64,000 bases of DNA from positions 190,618 to 254,617 of the forward strand of contig CAJNOP010000098.1 of NCBI GenBank assembly GCA_905250075.1, written 5' to 3'. Shown piece after piece: positions 1-12,935 of the stretch; position 1 is the stretch's first letter, and every line of letters begins with the position of its first letter. The notes under the pieces were generated by a model. It was given only the letters and a program-made list of their open reading frames with translations. It made no database searches and was not told the origin of the DNA. This DNA comes from Rotaria sp. Silwood1 (taxonomy: Eukaryota; Rotifera; Eurotatoria; Philodinida; Philodinidae). Position numbers and translations under genes: made by a program.

Positions 1-3000
1 TTGAATTAAATTCAAAGTTAAATATATTCTATTAATTGACACATTTCAATCAATAACAATATCAAATCTTATCTATTTATTGCTCATTTATTTCAGATAG
101 GAAAAAAAAATCTGCAAAGTTAAATTAAAACAAATATTCGTTTGAGTTCTTATGAGAGAACGTCACAGAATATAGGTTTTGCACATTTGGAATAGGACAA
201 GTTTTTTGCAGTGTAGCACCTGCACGATAATATTTGATAGTCATCCAGTGAAGTTTTCGTTTATGACTCGAACTTATTATAATTTTCGATTATTATGAAA
301 CGTAGCCAAGAGAGTAGATATCATACTAGCGACTAATACTTCGTTACAAAGATAATTTAGTTCACTTGAATAGTCATTTACTCAAAGATGAAGACGTTCA
401 TCAGCAAGTCAATTTGATAATATATTATTTATTCGTTCATACAAGAAATTGAAGAAAAGACAATAAACATAAAATAAATCTTTTCTTCTTATCAATCTGT
501 TCATAATGATAAGATTGTGAACCCAGTATTCTCATGTTTATTCTCTTATTCTTTTGTTTATCTTAATTATTGTAAGTTTTTTTCTCCATTTTATTTCTGC
601 TAAGAAATGTGTGATAAGATGTATTAAATGAATTGCTAAATAAAGGTTCAACAATTGAGTCTAACGACGACAAATATTCTTAAATATATTTCATAGAAAT
701 CGTTTTGAATATTTGATCTTAAATAATTTAATATTGGATTAGTCTGCAAGAAAAAAAGCTGTTAGCACCATTTCTACAACAGTAACATGTGAAACATAAT
801 TGATTTAGCGTTGACATTATTTAAATAGGTTATTTATTTACTAAAATAGATTTCGTTTTCTAAACTTCTACTTTGTATTTATGCATGTCGGTAATGAAAG
901 GTTTCAATAGAAATTTATTACAATGAATATGAACGCAGAGCATGGAACAAATGTCTTAAGTTGAATTTTGTGTCCAACTTCTCTTGCAATAGACTTCGAT
1001 CTTTTAATCTTTTCTCCATTGTATATGATGAAGAAGCAAAACTACAATGGCATCTATCAGGCTCTTTCATACAGTGAAGGCATTTCTAAGGTTTCTATGA
1101 TGTCGGAAGTCAAATATATACTTGTATATATAAACACTGGTTTTAGATCATCTTACAGAAAACTTTAATTAGTTGAATTATTTAACAACTGTTTCAAAGA
1201 TTCGACTCTATAATAAAAAGTTCTATTGAGTCATGATTTAAATTGAGAATTGATGATCTAGTTTTGCGTCATACTTACAAATACTTAAAAAAGACAGTAT
1301 ATATCAAAAGGTTATTGATCAAAGCACTCAATTAATTTAAGCGGCTACTTCCGTCTCTTCCATAGCACATTCGAAAAAATCGATCTTGAACCAGCTACAT
1401 TCTATGTCGCAGAAGATTTTCACGATGTGTTACAACTGTAGTGAAGAATGTAATCGTAAAACTTTCAGCTCTATCACATGATGTGTGACGGAGATATTCA
1501 CCAAACAATAGTATAAAATAGTTTATTTGATAATCTGAAAATCTCTATTGTCTTCCATCACTGTACTATTTGGTCCATCCAAAAAATTTTCAAAACTGTG
1601 GTGATCTATTTATAGAAGTGCTTTTTATGTGATAATAAAAGACGTTATTTTAAAAAAGAGACTCTGATTATTATAACAACTTTATTCAAAAAAAATAAAG
1701 AAACAAAATGGAAGAGATTTGTCAGTTTTCTGAATAAAAAAGGATATTTTTCAAGGCGACAGCGAGGAGAAATTATCGCAAATTTTACGAGAACAAACTA
1801 TCTCGTCAAATTACAGTTGATATTAATTGTGAAACATTCCAGACAAATCTATCTTTCCATGCATAAATATCAATGAAACAATTAACTTATTTTCAATCTG
1901 TGTGGATATTTTGCAATAAAAGTCGAATGGTAACAATGATTATTATTTATTTATTCCAAAAACTGATATTTGTTTATATACATTGAATATGTTTACAGCT
2001 GATTTCAACAGATATTTTCTTCTAATTCTGTATCATATTTTATATTAAGAAGCAAACAAAAAAAAAAGAATTCTTTTGCTTCTTAGTAAATATTCGATAC
2101 ATTTAAGATGTTTTATTTCGTTAGTCGATTGATCAATGACTGTTTTTAAAGCAAAAATGTCAAACAAATGCAACTTATATAAATATTCAATAACATGAGA
2201 TATTGGTATTTTCTGTTTGATTCATCTTATTATATTTAATATTGAAGATAGTAATTATAATATTGTTTTTTTTTCATTTTGTGCAAATAATGAATTCCTA
2301 AATATAACTTAGATCGTTTAATATAACATTTAATGATGATATACTTATTATATAAAAGTGACTTAGTTTTTTTTAATTTCGACTTGTTGATAATTAAATA
2401 GATATTTGATGTTTTTTGTTTCTTAAAAGTTAACTTATTCTTTAATTATTTAGATTTCAATTGGTTTTTATTATTTAATAGCGAAAAAAGTTTTCTTAAT
2501 AGAAATTCTCGATAATTTATTATTTAAGGTCCAAACAATGAGAATGTTTATATTAGTTGATTTAATATAAACAGTTTAAACTGATTGATGAAAAACAAGT
2601 AAAAAGCATTGTGTTGCCTTGTCTACTAAAGAAAAAACAAATGTTAAGTATTTGTTGAAAGTACTCAAACAAAAGGCAACAGATTCTGTTGTCATTTCAG
2701 TTTGAATAAAATCAATAGAACTTTGTTTTGTTTTTACATTTCTTCTGTTGTTCTGTTTTGTTATTTTTTATATAGAAAAATTTCATTTGTAATAATTGAC
2801 GAGTAGTTTCTTCAACATATGGTTTGTATTAATCGACATTTTTTTTATTGTTCAAAGAAATTCTTTCGAAGATATTCAAGATCGGACAAGGTTGTTTCTT
2901 CCTTTATGATGTTTTATTTTTATTTGTTTATTTATCGTCAGGAAAATAAATGAATAAATGAATATTCTATAGTAGCAATAATTCCTTATATTAGCTAATA

Positions 3001-3480
3001 ACTAATCATTGTCCAAATGCATATTTAAATAAATTTACTCATCATTAATACAAAAGTGAAAAGTTCATGAGATAGAAATTCGTTTATTGTGGGACAATTT
3101 TTATGTAAAAACCCGACAGAGAAAAATCTCGAACAAGAAAATAACTGTATTTTAGTTTACATAACGTAAAGTGTTGAATAGATTTACAAGTATAAAAATC
3201 ATCGAATATATTTGTGAAAAATGTATAATAAGTATTTATTTGCTCTTATAATTAATAAAAATTAAACTGTTGATAAACATAAAGCCCATAGTAAGGATTT
3301 TATTCTTAATGGAACATTTTTAATATAAACTAATTAAGATAGAAAATGAGTTAACAATATTATTTTCATAAATATTTCCTCGGAGAAATTATCAAATCAA
3401 AAAACCATTTTTAAAATAATCTTTATCATTGTTTCAGAATTTCGAAACAATAATTTATCCTTAATTGCTTATTTATTATT
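1..3480. other. AT-rich intergenic DNA, no gene seen
   Basis: Very AT-rich DNA with many homopolymer runs of A or T. Open frames are short and of biased composition, without splice signals or recognisable motifs. I see no repeat array, RNA gene or coding exon that I can support here. Confidence 0.6.
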
Positions 3481-3542
3481 TCTTTTAGAAAATCATCAAT
3501 AAAAACAACAATAACAAGTTTAATATTGTTCAACTAAACGAA

Positions 3543-3752
3543 ATGGAAAGCATAAACAATCACAATGAACAAATTCGAGAGATGCAATCGGAACTTGAAA
3601 CATTAACATTAAAAGGACCTCATTGGGGCAGCTCTTATGATCATACAATTGGTTTTCGTATAGGTCATCTTAGAGCACAAATTCATGTCACTACTTTGAA
3701 GCGTAATCACGAAATTGCCATGCTTTATTCTCAATTTGCCAAAGCTTCTTAA
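3543..3752 (+). CDS. Small hypothetical protein, 69 residues
   Basis: Unrecognised small protein. The frame opens with ATG in an acceptable context (AACGAAATGG) and ends with TAA. The composition is protein-like rather than AT-driven: an acidic/amide-rich N-terminal third (residues 1-20, probably helical), a central segment with HWGSSYDHTIGF (about 27-38), then a basic amphipathic C-terminal half (RIGHLRAQIH to the end). No signal peptide or membrane segment is visible. A pyrimidine-rich stretch ending in TTTTAG just before 3489 could be a splice acceptor in the 5' UTR, and an AATAAA lies 75 bases after the stop, so a short spliced transcript is plausible. It could instead be a chance open frame; the ordered composition and flanking signals make me favour a real gene. 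Confidence 0.5.
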   Translation: MESINNHNEQIREMQSELETLTLKGPHWGSSYDHTIGFRIGHLRAQIHVTTLKRNHEIAMLYSQFAKAS

Positions 3753-3826
3753 AAACAAACATTATTTCTGCTTTGCATATAATTTTAGAAGTCGAAATTT
3801 ATATTTACTTATCTTTTGTAGTTTAG

Positions 3827-3832
3827 AATAAA
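3827..3832 (+). terminator. Candidate polyadenylation signal AATAAA
   Basis: Canonical AATAAA 75 bases after the stop of the 69-residue frame, followed by further AATAAA-like repeats. In DNA this AT-rich the hexamer is common, so the support comes from its position only. Confidence 0.35.
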
Positions 3833-4268
3833 ATAAATAAATAATCCAAATGCATGGTTATTTATTTTGATTAATATAATAAAAAATAATAACGATATTC
3901 GTTCAATCGACAATCAATATTTTTCTTACTTTAGTTATTTTTTTTTAATGATAATAAATATGAATAAGTGACCGAGTAAGCAATGTTTCAGAAGTTTCGA
4001 CCGTTTTATATATTTTTTATACCTTGAACGTATTTGAACTTCGACGGATATTGAATATGGACGTTCTCAACTATATGATATCGCAATTCTTATTTGTTTA
4101 TATAGCTTCAATCAGATATCATAAAAATGTAATTTTTTTTGCTTGTTATAGCACACATATGATACTAATGATCTGTTATTGTCTGAGCTCTGTCTTATTA
4201 GAATGAAGAATTATCAAGTGTTTCCTTAAAATCGTTTCGCTAAAGCGTTTCACATCTAATTTGTTAAC

Positions 4269-4647
4269 GTATATCCATTTTAACTTGGCATTTGTTTGTG
4301 TAATACTAAATTTTACAACATATATTTAATTCAAAGCTAGAGTCAAGAGTATCATAAGATTCACGACTGTAATATGGCTTACTGATAGTACGGATATTGT
4401 AGTGGAAAAAAGTATTGATCAGCAACCTGTTTGAACTTTAAAAATAGCAATAGCTAGACTCATAGACACCTATATCTGATGAGGCATACCTTGTGCTGTC
4501 TACATACACATATCATCGTCTGTAAAACACGTGACAAGGATGATATTCTTTTTCTTTCTTCCTTTTTCTCTAAATATTGTTTTATTCTCGGTATATGTTG
4601 TAAAATTTCATATTAGCTAAAGATCGGCTAAGTTAAAATGGATATAC
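4269..4647. repeat. Small element bounded by an 18-bp inverted repeat
   Basis: The 18-mer GTATATCCATTTTAACTT at 4269-4286 recurs exactly inverted at 4630-4647. No clear target duplication is visible outside it. It may be a MITE relic about 380 bp long. Confidence 0.4.
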
Positions 4648-4696
4648 TAAAAAAATTAGATTGATTAGTATCATACGAGTACTATAACTACTGTTC

Positions 4697-4788
4697 GTTT
4701 CAAAATTAAAGATACATTGCCATTTTTCGAATAACATTCCATAGGAACAAGATAAAGAATTGCGGTTTTCATTACGCGAAAGATCAGG
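4697..4788. mobile_element. Decayed half of a TA-type MITE (same family as 58006-58596)
   Basis: The stretch runs TTTCAAAATTAAA, then TTTTTCGAATAACATT, ATAGGAACAAGATAAAGA, TTGCGGTTTTCA and GAAAGATCAG. The same order of blocks is found in the left arm of the element at 58006 and in the element that begins at 63858. Only one arm is found here, and it is clearly diverged. Confidence 0.5.
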
Positions 4789-4979
4789 ATTTGGGTAGCT
4801 ATTAGACATAAAAACTAAGGAGTTAGTATCATACAAAGGTACGGCCAATCAGTTGCATTTTTCTTGTAATTTGTCATTGTTATAACTTTCGTTACAAATT
4901 TCTTGTTCAGGAAGGATCGATGTTATCGAAGGCAACCACATCACATATTAAAACGTTCTGCTTTTCTTGAAACGTAGGA

Positions 4980-5815
4980 AATATGTAGAAAAATAGGTTG
5001 TCGACTACACCGAACATCACAAAATAGTTGACTTCATCCCGAAAAGAGTTTTTCTGACTCAGTCAATGAAATGAGTCTTCAACACTAAATATCAAAGCGT
5101 AACAAAGCTGAAAGTTTACGAATAAATCGTTTTTCCTGCTGATAATTATGTTTTGAAAGTGAAAATAATCAATAGTTCTTTTTTCGATGTTGTGTATTCC
5201 GAATAGCTTATGCACATTCATTGTATATGTGCTGGTTTCGAATAATTTTCGATTGGTTTTAGTGATTCGGCACTTATTCAGATATCGTGTAGCTGTGCTT
5301 GTCTCAATTAATATGTTCGTATTTTTATTGATGGACACAACCCATCTGCGGTAGCACTAATCATTTGTTCAACCTCTAAGAAGTTCATATATTTTTGTGT
5401 TGAATATTAACTTCAGTTTAAAAGTGGAAGGAAAAACGGTCAACTTGAAAGTAAAAGAAGGCAACGACAAAGATAAGGGAGAAAAGAGGAAGGAAGTCAT
5501 CCTAGAGGTCGAGCAGCCCCGAGAGTAGTGCTATTACCGAAGAAATCACAGCAAAATGATGCTTTTCTGTGGTCGCATCTATTCTAAATTGTTCAAAGAA
5601 AAAGAAAAGCAGCAGTGTTTTATGTCACTACCTTATACACAATTTTCATTGGAAAAAAGATAAAGTTTTTCGCAAAACTTTCAGCTTTGTTACGCTTTGA
5701 TATTTAGTGTTGAAGACTCATTTCATTGACTGAGTCAGAATAACTCTTTTCGGGATGAAGTCAACTATTTTGTGATGTTTGGTGTAGTCGATAACCTACT
5801 TTTCTATGCATTTCT
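4980..5815. mobile_element. Foldback element with ~140-bp inverted arms
   Basis: The arm at about 4980-5117 (AGGTTGTCGACTACACCGAA, then the segment GACTCAGTCAATGAAATGAG) is repeated inverted at about 5675-5815 with a few mismatches. The spacer is about 560 bp with no coding content. No target duplication is obvious. This is the architecture of a foldback or MITE-type non-autonomous DNA transposon. Confidence 0.65.
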
Positions 5816-7080
5816 GTTAGCAGTAATTTACCAATATCCTTCAGTTGATGTGTTTCTACCTCTTTCTTCTTCTTTCTTTTTCATTGTTATTATTATTATT
5901 GTATCATTGTTCTCTATCTCTTATATTATATATATGTAGCGCTTATTTAAAGGCATTTAGATTTAAATAAAATTAAAACGAAGTTAAGGTCGTCGGACTG
6001 AGCCAACAATTTGGTGCCATGACCGGTCTTCCTCTAGTTACTTCACAGAAGAATAAGCAGTTCGTATAGTAATTAACTCATCCTTTTAAGAAAAGAGAGA
6101 CCAAAATGATATATATTACTTAAAAAATTTCAAGCATTATAAGAAGGTATTCATTTTCCATATAAAGTTCAAATTTTTGTCCTTTCTTTACATGCATACT
6201 TTTTCACTACTGCTACCGGTACAAGAAGCCTGGTCTAACAAATTGTTGAGAACCTTCTATTATAAGAATCAATTACCATCTTGTACTTAAGGTCCATTAA
6301 ATCTTTCCCCTCGAACGCATGTTGACATGTGCACATCCCATACAACAAACAAATGAGGTACCTCGAGCGAGGAAATAACTCAACGAAAATAATGTAACAT
6401 TTGGTTTTGTTCCCATCAGATGTCTGATTTCTTCTCATAACTGTCGTGCTCGATGACTTCAGAAGACATGAAATATTTATCGAACAAGAGAAAAAAAATG
6501 AGTCTTCAAATGAGAATGAACATCGGTCCCTATTTACGATGTGATGGTTGATATATTGTCTACATCTTTCGTTCGGATTAAACTTAAGGTTGTTCTGAAA
6601 CTGTCAATTTGGACTTTTTACAACTTGAAAAAAAATACTTCATGTGCTCAACTCTCGATAAAGTCCTCGACGTTTGTGTATGTATTGAACAGCAATCAAT
6701 CCTTACATGAGGCATTCGACCACTTGATATTCGCTCAGTGGTTGATTGACTTTTTTCAATTAATTGAGACGTTGATCAGGGTTGTCATCTTCATAATATT
6801 CGGTCACCATACTAAGACAATCATTTTCTATGAATCTCTCGTAAACCTAAACAAATATTTCATTCATTAAATGGATAGTAAGCCAAAAATATTTTTAAGC
6901 TTTCCCTACTTTCACAATATATGTATTGCTCAATAGTAAAAGTAGTTGAAATTCAGACAGCGAACCAAATGATTGCTCTTGTTCCATTTTATCTACACGA
7001 ATAACTTTCAGTATTTTTCTGATAGAAAATAATGAACAGATTAGAAGTATATTTTAATGTGAAATCATATGCCATACATA
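5816..7080. other. Intergenic DNA, no supported gene
   Basis: A 109-codon plus-strand frame at 6541-6870 exists, but its sequence is rich in Ile/Leu/Phe with no motif, and it has no neighbouring splice-linked exon. I see nothing else of note. Confidence 0.5.
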
Positions 7081-8037
7081 AAGGGTGTTCCATAATAACT
7101 GACGATAAATTGTTATTCATATTTTTCATACTTTTTCTTGATATAGAGGGCTGAAATTTTTATCACATATATATCTAATGAAGATCTTCTGTTTCTGAAA
7201 GTTCCAGGTCTCTAGCTATAACTACTGGTGAAATACATCAACAACATTCAAATATATAAATTTTCGAAATCGATTTTTCAATACTTTTTATTGTGAAAAT
7301 GTTGCAGAATATTTCCATAAGTAGTTAACCAAAAAATCACAAACTGCTCAGAAAATTTTTTTTCGTATCAGAATTTGTAGAGCTTTTCCCGCTGATCATT
7401 TTGGTAAAAAAACTTTTCCAATTTCATTGATAAATGACGATGTTCTAGGCAAAATACTAAACACTTTAAAATAGGTTAAAGCGTAAGAAAGTCGATTTGT
7501 ATATCTCAAAATGTGGCTATATTCTGGAGAAATGTGACTTAGTAGGTTTTGTAGAGGAAACCTTGCTCTACAAGATCCTATAGTCCGTTTCTGAAATATA
7601 AGCAAATAGGATGAATAATTCTCGATTGAACATTGTATGCGATATTTCTATGAAAAAAATCTGACATCTTCTATTTTTTGCGATAAATATTTTGACTATA
7701 ACATCGTCATTTCTCAATGAAATTCGAAACATGTTTTTACTAAAATGATCAGCAGAAAAAGCTCTACAAATTCTGATATGAAAGAAAATTTTCTGAATAC
7801 TTTGTGAGTTTTTGGTTAACTACCTATGTAACTGCCCCGCTAGGTCGATTACGAAAATTCATGTATTCCAATGTGGTCGATGTATTTCACCAGTAGTTAT
7901 AGCTAGAGACCTGGAACTTTCAGAAACAGAAGATCTTCATTAGATATATATGTGATAAAAATGTCAGCCCTCTATGTCAAGAAAAAGTATGAAAAATATG
8001 AATAACAATTTATCGTCAGTTATTATGAAACACCCTT
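7081..8037. mobile_element. Long-TIR MITE flanked by TA (Tc1/mariner-like)
   Basis: The ends AAGGGTGTTCCATAATAACT and, inverted, AAGGGTGTTTCATAATAACT are each flanked directly by TA (7079-7080 and 8038-8039), the signature target site of Tc1/mariner elements. The inverted similarity runs about 300 bp inward on each side (for example the block with AGCTATAACTACTGGTGAAA at about 7216 and its inverse at about 7889, and AGAATTTGTAGAGCTTTT near 7370 and its inverse near 7755). No transposase frame lies inside, so it is non-autonomous. A transcript could fold into a long hairpin. Confidence 0.85.
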
Positions 8038-8039
8038 TA

Positions 8040-10353
8040 TGGTTCATTGTTCGCTTCGAGATCTGTTACAAGATAGACTGTTCCGAAATCATTGTTACTG
8101 GACTTCGTTTCTATTCTATAGCGCTTCTTGTATATTGATATTTCTTCACCACCCGTCACAATAATGAGGGTCAAATAAATCAACACTCAAAAATCTTAGA
8201 AAAAAACAAGCGAGAAATGATACGCAGTATAATTAAGGCAAGAGCACGATTCCATTTACATTTCATAATTTCGATTAGACAACCAAATAGCAGAAGATTT
8301 TGATCATTGGAAAATGAACCAAGAATAATGCATACTGATCTAGTTGAATAGTTATCAATGTTTATTTCAATATTTCAAATGAGTAGACTATCTAGAATAT
8401 CAAGTTGAACTAAAAGGACGAATTTCTCATCGTAGAAAAATACTGCCCAAAAGACAGCGTATAGGAAAAAGAGATATTTTCAATTGAAAAACGTTGAAAA
8501 GATCGACATTATTCTTCTGATCGACCCATACCATTTATAACTTTTCAGGGACTTCTTGAACATGCTGCTTGTAGAATTACAAGTAGTGCTAGGCCATGTG
8601 GGTGTAAAAATGAGTGCCGCTTTAATTATGCTCTTCATGCACATCTACCCACACATCTGAGGTCTAAAGATGTCTCACCAGTACGGATGCTATAAAACAC
8701 GAACACTTGCGACAACACACACAACGCACCGCACTAGGTGTTATTGTCACAGAACATAAATACACGCCAGCATACCTCAATAGTTAAAGAGTTTCAAACT
8801 CTAGCACTCGAACTGTAAATTTTAGTTTAAAATCTCAAGAAGTCTAAAATTCGTAAGGAACTAACGATATTTATACTACTACTTTGTATTTTTTTACTCG
8901 AAATGAATTGATCAGAGAGAAAAGAAAGATAACAATGACCTTGAAATTTCGTATTTCATTTCATACATAGAGAGAGAAAAAGAAAAGGAAACTAATTCAA
9001 TTAGCCAGATATGATTTACCTCTTCGTATTTCTTTTAAAGACAAATATTTTAATTTCAAAACAAAAAATTTTTCGCCCTCATTCTTACTCTGTTGATTCT
9101 CTTTTATTCCTCTTCTGATGTCCTAACAAAAACCGCTAAAGTTACGCCCAAAACTACATTATCTATCAGCTAAAACCTCTTTCAAAATCTTATGCAATGG
9201 CTGATAGTTCTTTCTAGTTGATAGTCTGAAAGCTCACGTCTTCAGATATTAGTACTAGAAAGTAGTGTTTTTGACATCGATGGGTATCATCAACCCATCT
9301 CAAATCTACCAATATTTACATCGACCATTTGATATCAGTAGCGAAATTTGCTCCTATATGCTAATTCAACTCTGACACACATAGTAGAGTGGCTGAGAAT
9401 TACCATTGTTGTTCTTTAGGATATCCAATCTTCGTGTTACTAAGTTTTCCATCTCTTTGTGGGCTTCTTGAGGTTAACTGTACTAGATGATACGAAAAAC
9501 ATGATTTCATTTTGGCTACTTTATCATTAAAGCTTGGTAGAAACCTTTGTATACGAAACATTCTCTGGAAATAAAATAATGACACTCTGATTTCATTTGA
9601 CGCGTTGAAGGTGACTATCTTAAAAGCACATTTGTCAAAACAAAATCACAATAAAAGACAGAAAAAAATATGTATAAATTTTCTCTGGCGTAAATGTTTT
9701 GATTTTGTCATCAACAGTGAAATAGGTGAAGAACATAGAAAACTCTCGGTAAAAGTAGCAGAACGTTGAATGAATTCTTCAGTTTAAATCCGAAAAGTAC
9801 TGCAAGTGTTCTGATAAACTTTCTTCCTTTTTGCAATGTAGAACTGATCGACAAACGTTACGATTGAAAAGACTAGATTCGAGATTGAACAGTTCAAATT
9901 TTCAAAAGAAACTTCCCTTTTCATGTTTCATTTCTTAAAAATTTAATGAGAACACTAGTACAGTTCAGTTGTACATTCTCATTCATCGCCATCCAAAGAA
10001 TTTTTGAATATAATCAATGAATGTGACTCCATTTAAAAATTGCTTCAATTTCTTCTCACTATTACAATGACTATTTTCAGGCCCATTGCCGGTGTACACC
10101 GTTGCTTTTAATTCATCGTTAAAGTTCATGAACTTCGACTTCAATTTATCTTTTTTTCTTCAAACACTTGGATTCCACTGTTTTCAAACTTTCTTTATCA
10201 AATTAATTCATATCACCACAGTACGCATTGAATGTACACATTAGTGTATCAGCATGAAAATATATGTGTACTTCCTTTTTTCGGTTTGCTGTAAAATTAA
10301 TTAAGTCGTTGAATAAAATTCATGTAATTATAATTAGCGAATTTCAAGACCAT
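8040..10353. other. Intergenic DNA, no supported gene
   Basis: I see no convincing exon. A TGTGGGTGTA / TACCCACACA inverted pair at about 8598-8656 is the only local structure noticed. The remainder is AT-rich single-copy-looking sequence. Confidence 0.5.
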
Positions 10354-10725
10354 TCAGAGTTGAAGAAAACGATTTAACGGTAGATGACAATTATCTTCAA
10401 ATGAACATTCGTAGAATGCTTTGAGTTGTGCACGGCTACCGTTTGAACTCATGATAGTCTCTAAGACAATAAGACGATCATCATCGGGTAATTTTTTGAG
10501 AGAAAGGTAAGAGGCATTATAATAGATGATAACGCATTGATGAGCATAGCCTATACGAAGAAGTCTATGACAGGCTGTCACACCCAATGTAGAGGTAGAG
10601 GATGTCTGATTTTGACACTGAGACCAAGACGATTCCCAAGCTGCTTGATTTCGCAGTTGAGCAAGTGTATTCATATGAACAGGAAGCACAAAACAATTTT
10701 TGAGATAACGGAGTAGTTGTAGACG
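10354..10725 (-). CDS. Candidate 3'-terminal exon, hypothetical protein
   Basis: On the minus strand an open stretch of about 120 codons runs to a TGA at 10354-10356. Its composition looks genuinely coding: LRLQLLRYLKNCFVLPVHMN, an AAWESSW segment, a NQTSS sequon, TACHRLLRIGYAHQCVIIYY, SLKKLPDDDRLIVLETIM, and ECSFEDNCHLP near the end, with at least five spaced cysteines. A frame stop lies just upstream (about 10746), preceded by a pyrimidine-rich tract, so this is more likely a last exon whose acceptor is near 10726 than a complete gene; an internal ATG at 10687-10689 would give 111 residues. I do not recognise the family. Cysteines and a sequon suggest a secreted or luminal protein, which is inference. 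Upstream exons, on the higher-coordinate side, were not found. Confidence 0.4.
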   Translation of the reverse strand, partial: RLQLLRYLKNCFVLPVHMNTLAQLRNQAAWESSWSQCQNQTSSTSTLGVTACHRLLRIGYAHQCVIIYYNASYLSLKKLPDDDRLIVLETIMSSNGSRAQLKAFYECSFEDNCHLPLNRFLQL

Positions 10726-12480
10726 TAGCTTTTGAGGTTTTTGTTATGACATTGAAAGAGGAATAAAAGAGATTTAACATAGTAAAAGTGACATAAAGCA
10801 TTTTTTCTTTTTGATACTAAAGTGTTTGTGTTTAAAAAAGAGTAAGCAGAGATAGATCACGTCTTTTTAATTGAAGTTCTTTTTTTTCTGTGCTTCTCTA
10901 GGGAAGAAATACAATACGAAATTTCAAGATCACTATTATCTTTCCTTTCTCCTTGATCAATCCATTTCAAGTCGAGAAATAAAAAGAAAAAATTCTTATT
11001 AGTTAGCCCTGAAGGACGCAAACAACGTGCCTAATGAATTATCAATAAGAGGTTCTTACTTTTGGAGTCTAGAAACGATACACTCAATGCTTGAATCTAA
11101 GTAAATAGAAAGAATAATACAGAACTTATACCTTACGGAATAGTAATCTGTCGTCGTACTCATCCGGAAATTTAATCAAAAAAATCAAATGAAAATCGAT
11201 GTTCTTTATGAATCATTGATGGAAATTGTTCAATTTAAATCGATGCATTGAGAACAAACTGAGTGGAAATTTCTATTGTCAATTAGATTTTTTAAATATG
11301 CTTTTGAATGAAAACGATGAAAGCCCATTTTTGATTTCAGGAATCTTTCATAATTGTATGCTGCATTTGAAATTATTGTTATACCCTTACACTTTCTTGA
11401 TGTATGACATATGTGGAAACTGTCTGAATTTTGTCAAATGGTTCAATATCAAGCATTTATTCCCGTTGTCCAAGAAGGTGTCGTATGAAAGGTGTTTTTT
11501 CACAATGTACCAGTTGCAACAAGGTACTGCCAGGTACTACCACTCTCTTTAAAAAGTGTCATTAGTAACTGTTTATGGTTTTAGAGAATATGCTGGAGTT
11601 GTAAAGGTTTGATTCCTTTATTAATAATAACATCCTTTTGTTCCTATGTTGAATTTCATTTACAAAGATGCTTCCAGCGCTAGTCGATTGAACGAAGGTG
11701 GTTCATTTTTTGAACGCAACCAAATTAACTTGAATTTGGAATAGCTTTATTTATCCAATCAAATAATTATAAAAGGCAACAGGCACTGACGAATCCATTA
11801 ATAATAATGACTAATGGGTCGCTTAATTTGGAATAAAAGGTTTAAATTTTCTCTACTGATTATCCAAGTGCGAGCCTTTCGGTTAGAAAAGATACGTTTT
11901 ACGAAAATAACAGTCTTTTTTTTTTTTTTATTAAACTTGACTTACAGCATAAAAATTGGATGGTTTCAGATCTACGTATTGTGAAAATTGTTTTATTCAC
12001 AAAACAGGCTTTTCTTTAGCAAAAAATCCGAAATTAAATAGTATCGTCTTCTCTGCAATCATTTAATCTCTTCGCTATTAAAGTGTTTAAAATTAACAGA
12101 AAGCACTTAAAATAACTATTAACGTTTAATGGATCCATCTATCATAACTATGAACGAGTACAGTGTTGCTCTTTGTTTGGTTTTTTTGACTGTTAAGTAT
12201 ATTCCGATAAACTTGAGTCTGATATTCTACCTTCATTCTCATGTTTTTTCCTTTTTACAATCTTGTTAGTTACAAAAAAAGGATTGTATTGAAGAATAAG
12301 TTATAACGGGGCTTATTTGTTCATTCTAACTGCAGAACTATAAAGAGATGAGTCTATTCTTCACGTAGTCTCTCAACAAGACTCTTTTAACCTATTCTTA
12401 TTTGAAAAAATTCATTTCAGATTTGACCATTTCCATGTCGCTTTATATCTTCAGCAAAACTGAATTGTTGTATTCATGTG
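10726..12480. other. Intergenic DNA, no supported gene
   Basis: A 108-codon plus-strand frame at 11226-11552 contains several cysteines but no motif or splice context, so I do not call it. No repeats were noticed. Confidence 0.4.
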
Positions 12481-12549
12481 AAATTATCTTATCAACAATG
12501 GAAACCTCAGTTTTATTATCAGGATAAAAGTTTTTTTTTTCTTTTCGTT

Positions 12550-12935
12550 GCCTGCCAACAAAGCATTAAATAGTAACTTTGTGTCTATAATGGATTTATT
12601 TTCTTTTTCTTTTAGATTCATTTCAATGAAAAAATCAACAGTAAGGTCTTTTTCAATAACAAACTTTATTTTATTCCCTTGAACACAACTCATCAAAAAT
12701 TACATGATGCGTTTTATTTACATGATAGGCGTTTTTTCCTTTTATTTTATTAGCGAAGAACTAACTGGTAAGTTCGGTTTTTATAATCGATTTATAATCT
12801 TTTTTTTCCTTCAGAATCATATCAATGAATAAATAAGCAGTAAGTCTTTTTCAATTATGAATTTAGTTTTTCTGGCTTTAAGTTCATCTTATAAACAAAT
12901 AAATGATGAGTTTAAGTTGTATGATATATGTATCT
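12550..12935. repeat. Diverged direct duplication, ~200-bp unit, two copies
   Basis: The block with TAATGGATTTATT, then TTCATTTCAATGAA, AACAGTAAGGTCTTTTTCAA and an AACTCATC end (about 12555-12695) recurs as TAATCGATTTATA, TCATATCAATGAA, GCAGTAAGTCTTTTTCAA and AGTTCATC (about 12783-12892). No coding function is seen. Confidence 0.5.

Noticed and set aside
6541-6870. A 109-codon plus-strand frame
   Set aside because: Hydrophobic AT-driven composition without a signal or family motif.
11226-11552. A 108-codon plus-strand frame with several cysteines
   Set aside because: No motif, splice partner or ordered composition; compatible with chance.
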